From Actinomycetota bacterium (GTDB taxonomy: Bacteria > Actinomycetota > Geothermincolia > Geothermincolales > RBG-13-55-18), in contig JAQVFR010000005.1 in NCBI GenBank assembly GCA_028697145.1, forward strand, positions 1 to 64,000: 64,000 nucleotides of DNA, given 5' to 3'. The notes under the pieces were generated by a model. It had not been told where the DNA came from, searched no databases, and was given only the letters and a program-made list of their open reading frames with translations. Position numbers and translations under genes: made by a program. Below are positions 1-8,508 of the stretch, piece by piece. How positions within the stretch are numbered: position 1 is the stretch's first letter; each line of letters begins with the position of its first letter.

Positions 1-238
1 TGAACTCCCGCTGCCAGGGGTAAGCGCAGACGGGATGGGAGGCGAAGGGCACCAGGTCCGAGGAGATGCGAAAGTAGAGTATGCAGTGCTCCAGGTTGAA
101 ATCCAACTGCTCCCGCAGGCAGGAGAGGTTCCCGGCGACCGTGCTGCGCATGTTCTCCGCGCTGTAGGATTTGAGGCGGAAGGTCCGCGAGCTGCGGCAC
201 TCCATGGAGAGGTTGATGCACGCGTATCCAATCCTCAC
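1..238 (-). CDS. uvsE: UV damage endonuclease UvsE/UvdE, N-terminal part (truncated by window edge)
   Basis: The first 79 codons of a minus-strand gene that continues past base 1. The protein begins at GTG 238 with MRIGYACINLSM and then has RTFRLKS and the family motif ISSDLVPFASHP, as in UvdE/UvsE TIM-barrel endonucleases, which nick 5' to UV photoproducts and start an excision repair route independent of UvrABC. The start is chosen because RIGYAC(I/L)N is the usual N-terminus and a GGAG lies just upstream, although closely spaced. The metal-binding C-terminal half is outside the window, so an intact gene cannot be shown. Family assignment rests on motif memory from a short fragment but the match is good. 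Confidence 0.8.
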   Translation of the reverse strand, partial: MRIGYACINLSMECRSSRTFRLKSYSAENMRSTVAGNLSCLREQLDFNLEHCILYFRISSDLVPFASHPVCAYPWQREF

Positions 239-338
239 TGCTCCAGGCCGCCCTTTCCGCCGCAGAGTCCTCTTCCCTTCCGGCCTTGATTATAATCCAG
301 CCGCGCCTCGACCCCCATGGTCTAAGACACCTTCGGAG

Positions 339-431
339 TCATTGCGAGGCAGACGCAGCCGCCGCGGCAATCCCCTTGAGGCGAGACTCGTTACTCACTA
401 TAAGGGAATCGGCTCGCTTCGCTCGCGATGA
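339..431. repeat. Small inverted-end repeat element (REP/MITE-like)
   Basis: The element begins TCATTGCGAG and ends CTCGCGATGA, so its 10-base ends are inverted repeats with one mismatch. Inside are a CGGCAATC motif and a CGCTTCGCTCGCGATGA arm. This resembles the CATTGCGAG...CAATC non-coding repeats scattered between genes in many environmental bacteria. There is no transposase. Its function and copy number cannot be judged from one copy. Confidence 0.55.
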
Positions 432-439
432 CAGTGACC

Positions 440-503
440 CCAGGCACGAGGCGAGGCTTGACCCCGATGCCCCAGGCACGCGGCGAGGCTTGACCCCAAT
501 GCC
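440..503. repeat. Two tandem 32-bp units
   Basis: Two adjacent 32-base units, each beginning CCAGGCACG and containing CGAGGCTTGACCCC, differ at only two positions (30/32 identical). They directly follow the inverted-end element. No open frame spans them convincingly. Confidence 0.8.
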
Positions 504-592
504 TGGGCGTCGCAAAGGTCATGGTGGCCGGCTGAAGAATAAATCAATAGGTACCGTGCGGTCGCATCCGGGGAAGTCAGGAGGTATCGGAT

Positions 593-1174
593 ATGGTGGA
601 AGAGGAGAAAAGCAGGGGGGCGTTCCTGATTCCCCGCAGCCCCGCAGGGGTGTTCTTCGAGGGGCTGGGCATCCTTGCGCTGGGCATAGTGCTGGTGGCC
701 TGGCCGAGCGCCACCGTCAGGGTGGTGCTGCTGGCCTTCGGCATCTTCGCCGTTATCTTCGGGGCGGTGCAGATATACTCAGCCGTCTCCGATGAGCGTG
801 AGAGCAAGTGGTGGGGCATCCCCCTCGCGGTGGTGTCCATCGCCGCCGGCATCGTCGCCCTGGTCTGGCCGGACGCGACCGAGAGAATAGTCCTCATCAT
901 CGTGGGGGCGTGGTTCGTCGTCACCGGTCTTATCCTCGTGCTGGGGGGTTTCAAGCTGCCCAAGGATATGTCCGCGAAGTGGATCGTCGTCGTGGTGGGA
1001 CTCATCGCCCTCGGTTTCGGGATCTACCTCATCGTGCGCCCCGAGGACACCTCGCCCAACGAGGTGGCTTCCACCGTGGTCAGGCTAATCGGCATCTTTG
1101 CCATCATCGAGGGACTGCTCATAGCCTTCTACTCCTTCCTGCTGCGCAGGGTGGCGAAGAGCCTGAGTGCCTGA
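593..1174 (+). CDS. HdeD family (DUF308) membrane protein
   Basis: A 193-residue integral membrane protein made almost wholly of hydrophobic helices in a repeated two-helix pattern. The recurring G(I/L)xxLVWP motif (LVAWPSAT near 35, LVWPDAT near 92) and YLIVRPEDT near 148 are the repeat signature of DUF308/HdeD proteins. About six transmembrane segments are expected, with a short charged N-terminus and a basic C-terminus. HdeD of E. coli is linked to acid resistance; no such role can be inferred here. The start has an AGGAGG site seven bases upstream. The corA-like gene follows after 26 bases on the same strand, so the two may be co-transcribed. Confidence 0.85.
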   Translation: MVEEEKSRGAFLIPRSPAGVFFEGLGILALGIVLVAWPSATVRVVLLAFGIFAVIFGAVQIYSAVSDERESKWWGIPLAVVSIAAGIVALVWPDATERIVLIIVGAWFVVTGLILVLGGFKLPKDMSAKWIVVVVGLIALGFGIYLIVRPEDTSPNEVASTVVRLIGIFAIIEGLLIAFYSFLLRRVAKSLSA

Positions 1175-1200
1175 GGTCCGGGGGGTGCTGAACCGAGATC

Positions 1201-2157
1201 ATGAAGGTCTATGTCGTCGATGAGCAGGGTGCGCAGAGGCTGGCGGAAAGCCTCGATGGCGTCGATCCGGCAGAGTGCAAGCTCGTATGGGTGGACGTAA
1301 AGGACCCGTCCCTGGAGGAGAGGAAATACCTGCGGGATTTCTTCGACCTCCACCCCCTGGCCGCGGAGGCGCCGCTGGAGACGGAGACCGTGCCCCGGGT
1401 GACCGAGTTCAACGGCCACATCCTGGCGATATGGAACATGCTGCGCGACGTACGGGAGACGGAGAAGCTGGAGGTGACCAGCCTTTACATGATCCTGGGT
1501 GACAATTTTCTCATATCCGCGCACGTAGAGGACATCCGCGAGATCGACACCATGTTCAAGAAACTGCGGGGCGAGACGGAAGCGCGCCACGACCACCCCG
1601 CCTTTTTCCTCTACACCATCATGAATATCTCCACCGAGGAGTGGTTTCCCATGGTGGAGGGGCTCAAGGACGACATCGACACCTTCATGGAGGAGATGCT
1701 GGAGGGCGGGGCGAAAGGCGACGTGAGCACGGTGATGGGGCTCAAACACAAGAACATGGCGGTAAGGCGCACCCTGTCCTCACTGCGCGACGTGGTCATG
1801 CGGCTCGCGCGCCGCGACCTCACGGCGGTGCCCGGCGAGTTCAACGTATATCTCATGGACATCTACGACCGTCTCACCCGCCTCTACCTGGAGGTGGACA
1901 ACAACAGCGACCTAATCTCCAGTTCCCTGGACATCCACCTCAGCGTGGTCAGCAACCGGCTCAACGTGACCATGAAAAGGCTCACCGTCGTCGCCACCTT
2001 CTTCATGCCCGCCACCTTCCTGGCTGGGGTTTACGGCATGAATTTCATCCATCAGCCCGAGTACAAGTGGTATTTCGGCTACCTCTTCTTCTGGATAGCC
2101 ATCGTCCTGGTCACCCTGGCGATGTTCCTCATAGCCCGCAGGCAGGACTGGTTCTGA
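1201..2157 (+). CDS. corA: CorA family divalent cation (Mg2+/Co2+) transporter
   Basis: A 318-residue protein with the CorA layout: a long soluble N-terminal domain rich in acidic helices, a long stalk helix and two C-terminal transmembrane segments. The signature GMN tripeptide is at residues 279-281 (YGMNF), at the end of TM1 where it forms the selectivity filter. TM2 follows and the protein ends in a short basic tail (ARRQDWF), as usual for the family. CorA pentamers import Mg2+ and sometimes Co2+ or Ni2+; the substrate here is not certain. Length is normal. No M-box riboswitch is visible upstream. Confidence 0.93.
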   Translation: MKVYVVDEQGAQRLAESLDGVDPAECKLVWVDVKDPSLEERKYLRDFFDLHPLAAEAPLETETVPRVTEFNGHILAIWNMLRDVRETEKLEVTSLYMILGDNFLISAHVEDIREIDTMFKKLRGETEARHDHPAFFLYTIMNISTEEWFPMVEGLKDDIDTFMEEMLEGGAKGDVSTVMGLKHKNMAVRRTLSSLRDVVMRLARRDLTAVPGEFNVYLMDIYDRLTRLYLEVDNNSDLISSSLDIHLSVVSNRLNVTMKRLTVVATFFMPATFLAGVYGMNFIHQPEYKWYFGYLFFWIAIVLVTLAMFLIARRQDWF

Positions 2158-2427
2158 CCCCCCGGCAGCCCCCGTGCCCCCGTCGGCAGACATGCCGAGG
2201 GCGAAATGTCCGGACATACACCCGCGTGCGCTGCGAGCGGGAGTTGACGCGGAATCGCGGCGGCGATAAATGACGGTGGAGCGTTTATTCAATGTCATTA
2301 TGAGGGTATATATAGAGCTGGGAATCCGGCGGTCCGTGAGATCGTGAGAAAAAACAACGACCCGAAAAAGGGCAGGAATATAGACGAAATATCACATTCG
2401 GAACGCGAGAACCGGGAGGTGATCTGT

Positions 2428-5400
2428 TTGCCGAAGATCTACTGGAAGAAGACGATAGGAGTGCTGGCGTGCCTTGCCCTGTTATGCGGGTTGGTGGCGG
2501 CGATCCCCGCGGCGCAGAGGGCGGAGGCGCAGGACGCCAAGCTCTTCACCATCCTGCACACCAACGACGAACACTCCAACCTGATACCTTTTGATCCCGC
2601 CATAGACTACCCGGACCATCCCACAAGTGGCGGCATCTCGCGCATCGCCCACGAACTCGCAAGGATCAGGGCGGAGAAGACCGCCGCGGGAGAGCCGGTG
2701 CTGACCCTGTCGGCCGGGGACTTCTCGCAAGGCACCCTTTTTTCCTGGCTGGAGACCGAGGTGAACGGCCATGCCGAGCTCTCTCTGCTGGATGCCCTGG
2801 AATACGACGCCGTGGCCCTGGGCAACCACGAGTTCGACATGGGAGCGGGTTACCGGGCGCAGGCGCTGGCCCAGGCCAAGGCGGACGGGGTCAAACTCCC
2901 CATCCTCTGCGCCAACATACACTTCGATGACACCTACCCCGAGGCCGCCGCCCTGCACGCCCTGTATTCCGACGCCGACCTGGGCGGCACCCAGCTGGCC
3001 ATCCAGCCCTACACGGTGAAGACCCTCTCCAACGGCCTCAAGGTGGGCATCTTCGGCATGCTCGGGGTGGAGGCCGAGAATGATGCCCCGGCGGCGGAGA
3101 AGACCGGGGTGACCTTCGGAGACGTCGAGCGCGCAACCGTCGCCCAGAACATGGTGAACGCCCTGCGCGCGCAGGGCTGCGACGTGGTGGTGGCCCTCTC
3201 GCACAGCGGCACCAGCGAGGAGACGGAACTGGCCGCCGCCGTGACCGGCATCGACGTCATCGTGGGCGGCCACAGCCACGACCTCGAATACCCGCCCATC
3301 ATGGTCGGCGACACCATCATCGTGCAGGCGGGTTCCTACACCAATTACCTGGGCGAGCTGGAGCTGGAGTACGCGGGTGGAAAGGTGACCGTGCGCAACG
3401 CCACCGCCATCCGCATGGACGACAGCATCCCCACCGATCCCGGCGTCGACGCCGCGCTGGCCGCCTATAAGACGAGGCTGGACACCCTGGTCAGCAACGA
3501 GTTGGGAGAGCCGGTGGACGTCCTGGCGCCCTTCGCGGAGACGGACCTCGCGGGCGATGGGGGCTTCAACATCAACGACAGCCCCCCGCTGGTGGAGACG
3601 AACCTGGGCGACCTCATCACCGATGCCTTCCAGCTGGCTGCGACCCAGGCCGAGCCCACCAAGCCCGTCCGCATCGCCGTGGAGGCCAACGGGGTGATCA
3701 GGTCGGGCATCCCCAAAGGAGGGACGGGCCAGTTCAGTTTCTACGACCTCTTCCGCTCCTTCCCCCTGGGCATGGACCTCTCCGGCGCCGAGACCGACCC
3801 GCTGGGATATCCCCTGGTCGGCTTCTATCTCTACGGATCGGAGCTGCAGCTGGCGATGGAGGGTACCCTGGGGTTGAAGAGCAATACTTACTTCCTCCAG
3901 CTGGCCGGGGCCCGCTACTCCTACTATCCCGCCGGGCCTTTCTTCGGGAAGATAACCAGCTTCGAGATCGACGATATGGCCGGAGGGTGGGAGTCCCTCG
4001 ACCCGGCGGCGCTGTACAAGGTGACCACCTGCCAATACGACGCGTATTTCATGGACTCGTTCGGCCTCTCGCCGCGGGACGAGACGGGCACCGTGACCAC
4101 CGTGGACGCCTGCATAGTCTACAACGGTCCGGACCAGGTCAAGGGATGGAAGGCCCTGGCGCAATACGTGGGCGGGATGCCCGACCTGGACGGCGACGGC
4201 ATCCCCAACATCGCCGGCGAATACAGGTATCCCCAGATGAGGATAACGGCGGCGGGATGGTACCTGGCGGAGGGCTCCACCGCTGGCGGCATGGAGACCT
4301 TCGTGCTGGTGCAGAATCCCGGAGACGCGGAAGTCCACGTGAACGTGGCGTTCCAGACGGATGCCGGGGAGGTCAGGCCGGAAGAGCTGCAGGAGGTCTC
4401 CATCCCGGCGAATTCCCGCCGCACCTTCAAGGTCAATGACTGGGTGACCACCTACGACGTATCGACCCTGGTCGAGCCCATCGACGGGGAGGTCATCTGC
4501 GAGCGCGCCATGTACGGAAACGACCGCGCCTGGGCCCACGACTCCCTCGGGGTCGCAGCTCCGGACGGTCCCGCACAGGAATGGTACCTGGCGGAGGGCT
4601 CCACCGGGGGAGGCATGGAGACCTGGCTGCTGATCCAGAACCCCTACGCGTCTGCCGTGCACGTGAACATAGCGTTCCAGACCGACACGGGCGAGGTGGC
4701 TCCCGCCGACCTGCAGGGGGTAAGGATCCCGGCCGAGTCGCGCGCCACCTTCAACGTGGGCTCGTGGGTGCCCGACAGGTACGAGGTCTCCACCTTCGTG
4801 GAGGCGGAGGACGGCATGGTGGTCTGCGAGCGCGCCATGTACGGCAACGGCCGCGCCTGGGCCCACGACTCCATCGGGGCCACGGTGCTCTCCGACGAGT
4901 GGTACCTGGCGGAGGGCTCGACCGAGGGGGGCATGGACACCTGGGTGCTGGTGCAGAACCCGGGCGACACCGCCGTCAACGTGGACGTCACCTTCAACAC
5001 CGGCGCCGGAGAGGTGGCTCCCCCTGCGCTGCAGGGCGTATACATACCGGCCAGGTCGCGCCGCACCTTCAAGGTCAACGCATACGTGACCACCTACGAC
5101 GTCTCCACTTACGTCAAGAGCACCGGTGGAGCGGTGGTGGTGGAGAGGGCCATGTACGGGGGCGGCGGCATCTGGGCTCATGACTCCATCGGGGAGACGT
5201 CGCCCGCCAACGCCTGCTTCCTGGCTGAGGGCTCCACCGACGGTGGTATGGAGACCTTCGTCCTGGTGCAGAACCCGGGCGAGACCGATGCGGTGGTGGA
5301 TATCGTCTTCCAGACCGGCACTGGAGAGGTCGCTCCCGACGTGCTGCAGGACGTGCCCATCCCCGCCAGGTCGCGCCGCACCTTCAAGGTCAACGACTTC

Positions 5401-5544
5401 GTGACCACCTACGACGTCTCCACCGCGGTGCTGGCTACGGAAGGGCAGGTTATTGTGGAGAGGGCCATGTACGGTGGCGGCCGCACCTGGGCCCACGACT
5501 CCATCGGCTACGCCATGAGCGTATTGTTTGAGGCGGGCCTGTAA
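2428..5544 (+). CDS. Secreted 5'-nucleotidase/UshA-type metallophosphoesterase with four C-terminal WYLAEGST repeats
   Basis: A 1038-residue exported enzyme. TTG 2428 is preferred over ATG further upstream because a near-perfect GGAGGTGATC site lies just before it and the product then begins with a clean signal peptide (KIYWKK, hydrophobic core, A-E-A-Q-D cleavage near 35). The calcineurin-like domain shows HTNDEHS, SAGDFSQGT, GNHEFD and GGHSHD metal-binding motifs. The 5'-nucleotidase C-terminal domain follows (NLGDLITDAF) and then a DLDGDGIPN calcium-type loop. From about residue 610 come four repeats of 105-108 residues, each with (W/F)LAEGST, GGM(E/D)T, VQNPG, S(R)RTFKVN, YDVST and ERAMYG motifs. 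Such enzymes hydrolyse nucleotides or cyclic nucleotides outside the cell for phosphate or nucleoside salvage. The repeats probably serve surface attachment or binding; their role is unknown. A strong terminator follows. Confidence 0.88.
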   Translation: MPKIYWKKTIGVLACLALLCGLVAAIPAAQRAEAQDAKLFTILHTNDEHSNLIPFDPAIDYPDHPTSGGISRIAHELARIRAEKTAAGEPVLTLSAGDFSQGTLFSWLETEVNGHAELSLLDALEYDAVALGNHEFDMGAGYRAQALAQAKADGVKLPILCANIHFDDTYPEAAALHALYSDADLGGTQLAIQPYTVKTLSNGLKVGIFGMLGVEAENDAPAAEKTGVTFGDVERATVAQNMVNALRAQGCDVVVALSHSGTSEETELAAAVTGIDVIVGGHSHDLEYPPIMVGDTIIVQAGSYTNYLGELELEYAGGKVTVRNATAIRMDDSIPTDPGVDAALAAYKTRLDTLVSNELGEPVDVLAPFAETDLAGDGGFNINDSPPLVETNLGDLITDAFQLAATQAEPTKPVRIAVEANGVIRSGIPKGGTGQFSFYDLFRSFPLGMDLSGAETDPLGYPLVGFYLYGSELQLAMEGTLGLKSNTYFLQLAGARYSYYPAGPFFGKITSFEIDDMAGGWESLDPAALYKVTTCQYDAYFMDSFGLSPRDETGTVTTVDACIVYNGPDQVKGWKALAQYVGGMPDLDGDGIPNIAGEYRYPQMRITAAGWYLAEGSTAGGMETFVLVQNPGDAEVHVNVAFQTDAGEVRPEELQEVSIPANSRRTFKVNDWVTTYDVSTLVEPIDGEVICERAMYGNDRAWAHDSLGVAAPDGPAQEWYLAEGSTGGGMETWLLIQNPYASAVHVNIAFQTDTGEVAPADLQGVRIPAESRATFNVGSWVPDRYEVSTFVEAEDGMVVCERAMYGNGRAWAHDSIGATVLSDEWYLAEGSTEGGMDTWVLVQNPGDTAVNVDVTFNTGAGEVAPPALQGVYIPARSRRTFKVNAYVTTYDVSTYVKSTGGAVVVERAMYGGGGIWAHDSIGETSPANACFLAEGSTDGGMETFVLVQNPGETDAVVDIVFQTGTGEVAPDVLQDVPIPARSRRTFKVNDFVTTYDVSTAVLATEGQVIVERAMYGGGRTWAHDSIGYAMSVLFEAGL

Positions 5545-5620
5545 GGCAAGGAGGAATGACAGCAGTCCGGGGGCCGGCGCCACGAGGCGGTGGCCCCCGG
5601 CGAGAGAAGATGGACAGACG

Positions 5621-5650
5621 GGAGGCCGGGCGCTGAGCCCGGCCTCCTTT
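5621..5650 (+). terminator. Rho-independent terminator after the 5'-nucleotidase gene
   Basis: An 11-bp perfect GC-rich stem (5621-5631 with 5637-5647), five-base loop GCTGA, followed by TTT. It lies 77 bases after the nucleotidase stop codon on the same strand. The rest of the 308-base gap to the next gene shows nothing else clear. Confidence 0.8.
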
Positions 5651-5852
5651 ATCCCCCGCAAGGCCTCTTGCGATCGAAACGCCGATAAGGACGCACGTCA
5701 GCATCCCGATCAATATCCTCCCTGCATCCCCCCTCATCGCCATCCCCCCCTTCTCCCGCCCCCTCGCGTAAGAGATAATACGCGGGGGCTCACCTGCCCG
5801 TCTTTTCGTGAGCGTCCTGAGGGATATATCGTGAAAAACGGGGTGAACATTT

Positions 5853-6278
5853 ATGCGGCGTTCTCCCGAAAGCGGGGTTTATGTCCTGGTCATAGAGGTG
5901 CAAGCTCCGTCGAGGATAAAGGCGGGGGCACTTTCGAGCATGGATCTGCGCCAGGGGTTTTACGCGTACGTGGGCAAGGCGGGCAGGGGGCTCGCGGCAA
6001 GGCTTGAGCGACATGCGCGCTCACACGATAAGCGCCCGCACTGGCACGTCGACTATCTGCTGGAGGAGGCCCCGCTGCGGGAGATATGGGTATTTTCGTT
6101 GTCTCGCGGGGAATGCCCGCTCGCGGCCGACCTGGAAAGTGCGGGCGGCAGCCGGGAGGGGCTGAAAGGTTTTGGCTCCAGCGACTGCCGCTGTCGCGGC
6201 CACCTGCTGTACCTGGGAGCGAAGAGGCCCGAGCCTCCCCGTGAGGCTTTGAATGTCTTCCGTGACCTGAAGCGGTAA
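5853..6278 (+). CDS. GIY-YIG nuclease of the DUF123 / Uri superfamily
   Basis: A 141-residue protein matching the DUF123/COG1833 family of small GIY-YIG-like proteins. Visible motifs are GVYVLVIEV near the N-terminus (degenerate GIY), GFYAYVGKAGRGLAARLERH (the YIG-like part with the conserved Arg-rich helix), KRPHWHVDYLL, and a C-terminal CRGHLLYLG. These correspond to the conserved RLxRH and KxxHWHIDYL blocks of the family. Members are predicted DNA endonucleases of uncertain role, found in archaea and many bacteria. The ATG at 5853 has only a weak SD site. The gene stands alone; downstream genes are on the other strand. Confidence 0.85.
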   Translation: MRRSPESGVYVLVIEVQAPSRIKAGALSSMDLRQGFYAYVGKAGRGLAARLERHARSHDKRPHWHVDYLLEEAPLREIWVFSLSRGECPLAADLESAGGSREGLKGFGSSDCRCRGHLLYLGAKRPEPPREALNVFRDLKR

Positions 6279-6389
6279 GGGAGCGAGTCTCAGGGGGCCA
6301 GAAGGGATATCCTCCGGACGCCGCGTGCCCGTAAAGCAGTGCCGTGGCGGCCCGGCAGCGCGACCGCAACCGCGATGAGGATGCGCGAC

Positions 6390-6420
6390 AAAAAGGAAGG
6401 GCGCCCCGGAGGGCGCCCTT
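6390..6420 (-). terminator. Rho-independent terminator for the minus-strand membrane operon
   Basis: A 9-bp stem (6397-6405 with 6412-6420) with a six-base loop. Read on the minus strand it is followed by CCTTTTTG. It sits 20 bases beyond the stop codon of the gene ending at 6440. Confidence 0.8.
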
Positions 6421-6439
6421 CTCGCTCTCGTTAGCTTTT

Positions 6440-8494
6440 TCAGGCGGAGGACCTGCGGGACAGCAGGATCCCTCCAGCCACCAGGATGAGCGCTATGACC
6501 ACCGAGATGATGACGGCCACGACCCAGCCCGTGGTGTTGCCCGTCTTGTAGTTGTAGGTGGGTTTGGTCTGGTAGACGAAGCGCACCTGGTTATCCGCGT
6601 CTTCCGCGCGTCCGAGGAAGTGGTCGAACTCCTCGCCGCGCTCCGTGATGGCCTCGAGCTGCGCGTGGGTCATGCTCAGGGTGGCGAGCAAGGTGTGGAG
6701 GCCGTCCTCCAGCGCCATGGTGCCCTCGTTCTTCAGCTGCGTCAAGCCGCTCGCTAGCGCGTTGGTGCCGTAGAGCAGCGTGTCCGGCGTCCCGGCGCTG
6801 CCTATGCCGGCCACGGCCGTGTTCAACCCGCTCGTGAGCTGGTCGAGCCCACCCGAGACCTGCACGAGCCCCTCGTACAGCCCGGGGTCCGCGGGATCCC
6901 CGGTGCTGAGGGCCCCCCTCAAGGTCTTCAGGCCTCCTTCGATCGCAACCGCAGCGTAGAGCAGGGAGGGGTCGGTTTCCGGGGAGCCGATGATGAACGA
7001 AATCAGTCCCAGGCTGCCGGAGACAGAGTTGACTTTCGCGAGCAAGTCACCGACACTGCCTTCGGCTCCGTCCAGCCCGGATTCTACCGACTGCACGTCC
7101 GCGGCTACGGCGTCCATCTTATTAAATAGGGCCTGCTTCTCGTCCGCGGCCATGGTCGGGCTGATGCCCACGAGGCCGCGGATCGTATCATTGGCACCAA
7201 ACGTCGTCAACTCGCCGACCACGCCGTCCAGAATATCGCCAAAGTCCTGCAGTTTTTGCAGCAGGCCTTGCGGGTCTTCGTTGCTGAGGCCCGCTATCAC
7301 CTGGGACACGTCGTTGATAATCGTCCCCTCCTGCCCAACCGCGCCCAACAAGCCCTGAATCATATCCAGATAGTCGACCAGGGCATGGGCGGCGTAGAGC
7401 AGCGTGTCCGGGTCGTCGACGGTGGAGCCGATAAGCGGCAAGTTGGCTGCGAGCCCCGCGGCCATCTCGTCGACTCCCGGCTTGATCTGGGTTGCGATGG
7501 CTTGCGGCGCCTCGGGGAGGGCCGCCCCGAGCTGCTGCAGCCCGCTGTCCACGGCGGTGATGCCGCCAATGAGCGACTCGGTGTTGTCGGGGCTCCCAAT
7601 GCCGGCGTTTACCTGTTTTATCCCGTCGTAGAGCAGGTTGCCGGCATAAGCGACGGTGGCGGTCGTGTCCGCCTGGTTGGTCTGCGGGAAATGGAAGAGC
7701 ACGGCCAGGGTGAGTGGCGGCATCTGGAAGTCAATGACGTCCCCCGCCACCCAGATGGTATGGGTCGGCTCGGTGGCGGGCGGGAAGAGCGGTATGGACC
7801 ACCCGACGTTGTAGAAGTCCGGCATGGGCACTATCGAGGCGGTGGGGTCCGCCTCCAGGTTGAAGAAGACCTGGTTGTCGAAGTACCAGTCGTAGGGGAG
7901 GATGACCGTGGGCAAGTAGACTTCCACTTCCTCGCTGACCATCTGCCCGGTCGCCGGGTCCTCGTATTCGACCTCGGTCATCTCCTTGCTGGTGTTGGTG
8001 AGGGTCATCTCCACCTTGAAACGCCCGTCCTTGCCCGTGATCGTGTCCAGGTCGGTAACCGGCACTCCGTCGAACCAGTACTTGATGTCGACATCCAGGG
8101 GGATGCGCGTTCTGGCCTCCTCGACCATGGGCTCCGAGAGCTTGGTCGAGGCGAGGATGTTCGCGGGCCCGTCGACGCTGATCTCCGGCCACACGATGTA
8201 GTCGCCCTCCACCTTGGGCGTGGTGAAGCCCTTCACCCCCTGAAAGCCTCCGACCTCCTCGAAGGCTTTCTCTTCCCTCACGGTCACCTTGCCCTTTCCG
8301 TCCAGGGAGAGCTGGCTGAAGACCTGGGCCTCCTCGATCTCTCCCGTGGAGTCCAGGGTGAACATCACGAACTCGGAGTCGAGCACACTGACATCATCGC
8401 TGCCGTTCTGGGCGCTCGCGGGAATGACCATTGTCAGCGAGACGACCAGGCCCACGGCGACGAGGATTATGGACGCTCTCTTGATTCGTTTCAT
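6440..8494 (-). CDS. Secreted, C-terminally membrane-anchored protein with Leu/Gly heptad-like repeats (function unknown)
   Basis: A 684-residue protein with an N-terminal signal peptide (MKRIKRASI, hydrophobic core, ASAQ cleavage near 29), a beta-rich region up to about residue 270, then a long helical region with recurring GIGSPDxT(E/L)LL, SGLxQL and GLxxL patterns, and a C-terminal TM helix (residues about 655-678) followed by SRRSSA. The repeated GL(D/T)QLxxG spacing recalls the heptads in YhgE/Pip membrane proteins, but the overall protein does not match that family's two-end TM layout, so no name is given. It is the second gene of an operon, 14 bases after the membrane protein gene, with an AGGTGGTGAT SD site. 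It probably sits on the outer face of the membrane and may partner the upstream protein. Confidence 0.8.
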   Translation of the reverse strand: MKRIKRASIILVAVGLVVSLTMVIPASAQNGSDDVSVLDSEFVMFTLDSTGEIEEAQVFSQLSLDGKGKVTVREEKAFEEVGGFQGVKGFTTPKVEGDYIVWPEISVDGPANILASTKLSEPMVEEARTRIPLDVDIKYWFDGVPVTDLDTITGKDGRFKVEMTLTNTSKEMTEVEYEDPATGQMVSEEVEVYLPTVILPYDWYFDNQVFFNLEADPTASIVPMPDFYNVGWSIPLFPPATEPTHTIWVAGDVIDFQMPPLTLAVLFHFPQTNQADTTATVAYAGNLLYDGIKQVNAGIGSPDNTESLIGGITAVDSGLQQLGAALPEAPQAIATQIKPGVDEMAAGLAANLPLIGSTVDDPDTLLYAAHALVDYLDMIQGLLGAVGQEGTIINDVSQVIAGLSNEDPQGLLQKLQDFGDILDGVVGELTTFGANDTIRGLVGISPTMAADEKQALFNKMDAVAADVQSVESGLDGAEGSVGDLLAKVNSVSGSLGLISFIIGSPETDPSLLYAAVAIEGGLKTLRGALSTGDPADPGLYEGLVQVSGGLDQLTSGLNTAVAGIGSAGTPDTLLYGTNALASGLTQLKNEGTMALEDGLHTLLATLSMTHAQLEAITERGEEFDHFLGRAEDADNQVRFVYQTKPTYNYKTGNTTGWVVAVIISVVIALILVAGGILLSRRSSA

Positions 8495-8508
8495 CTATAC
8501 ATCACCAC

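Larger units (their letters stand above)
239..592. other. Repeat-containing intergenic region
   Basis: This 354-base gap between the divergent uvsE and hdeD-like genes holds no convincing gene. It contains a 93-base element with inverted ends (339-431) and two tandem 32-base units (440-503), listed separately. A TATAAT on the minus strand (289-294) could serve uvsE, but no good -35 is visible. The next gene has an AGGAGG site at about 580. Confidence 0.6.

Noticed and set aside
2482-5661. A very long open frame on the minus strand opposite the nucleotidase gene
   Set aside because: It is a product of the high GC content and codon bias of the real gene; it has no domain motifs and no SD. The same applies to long frames opposite the helicase, PPDK and secreted repeat genes.
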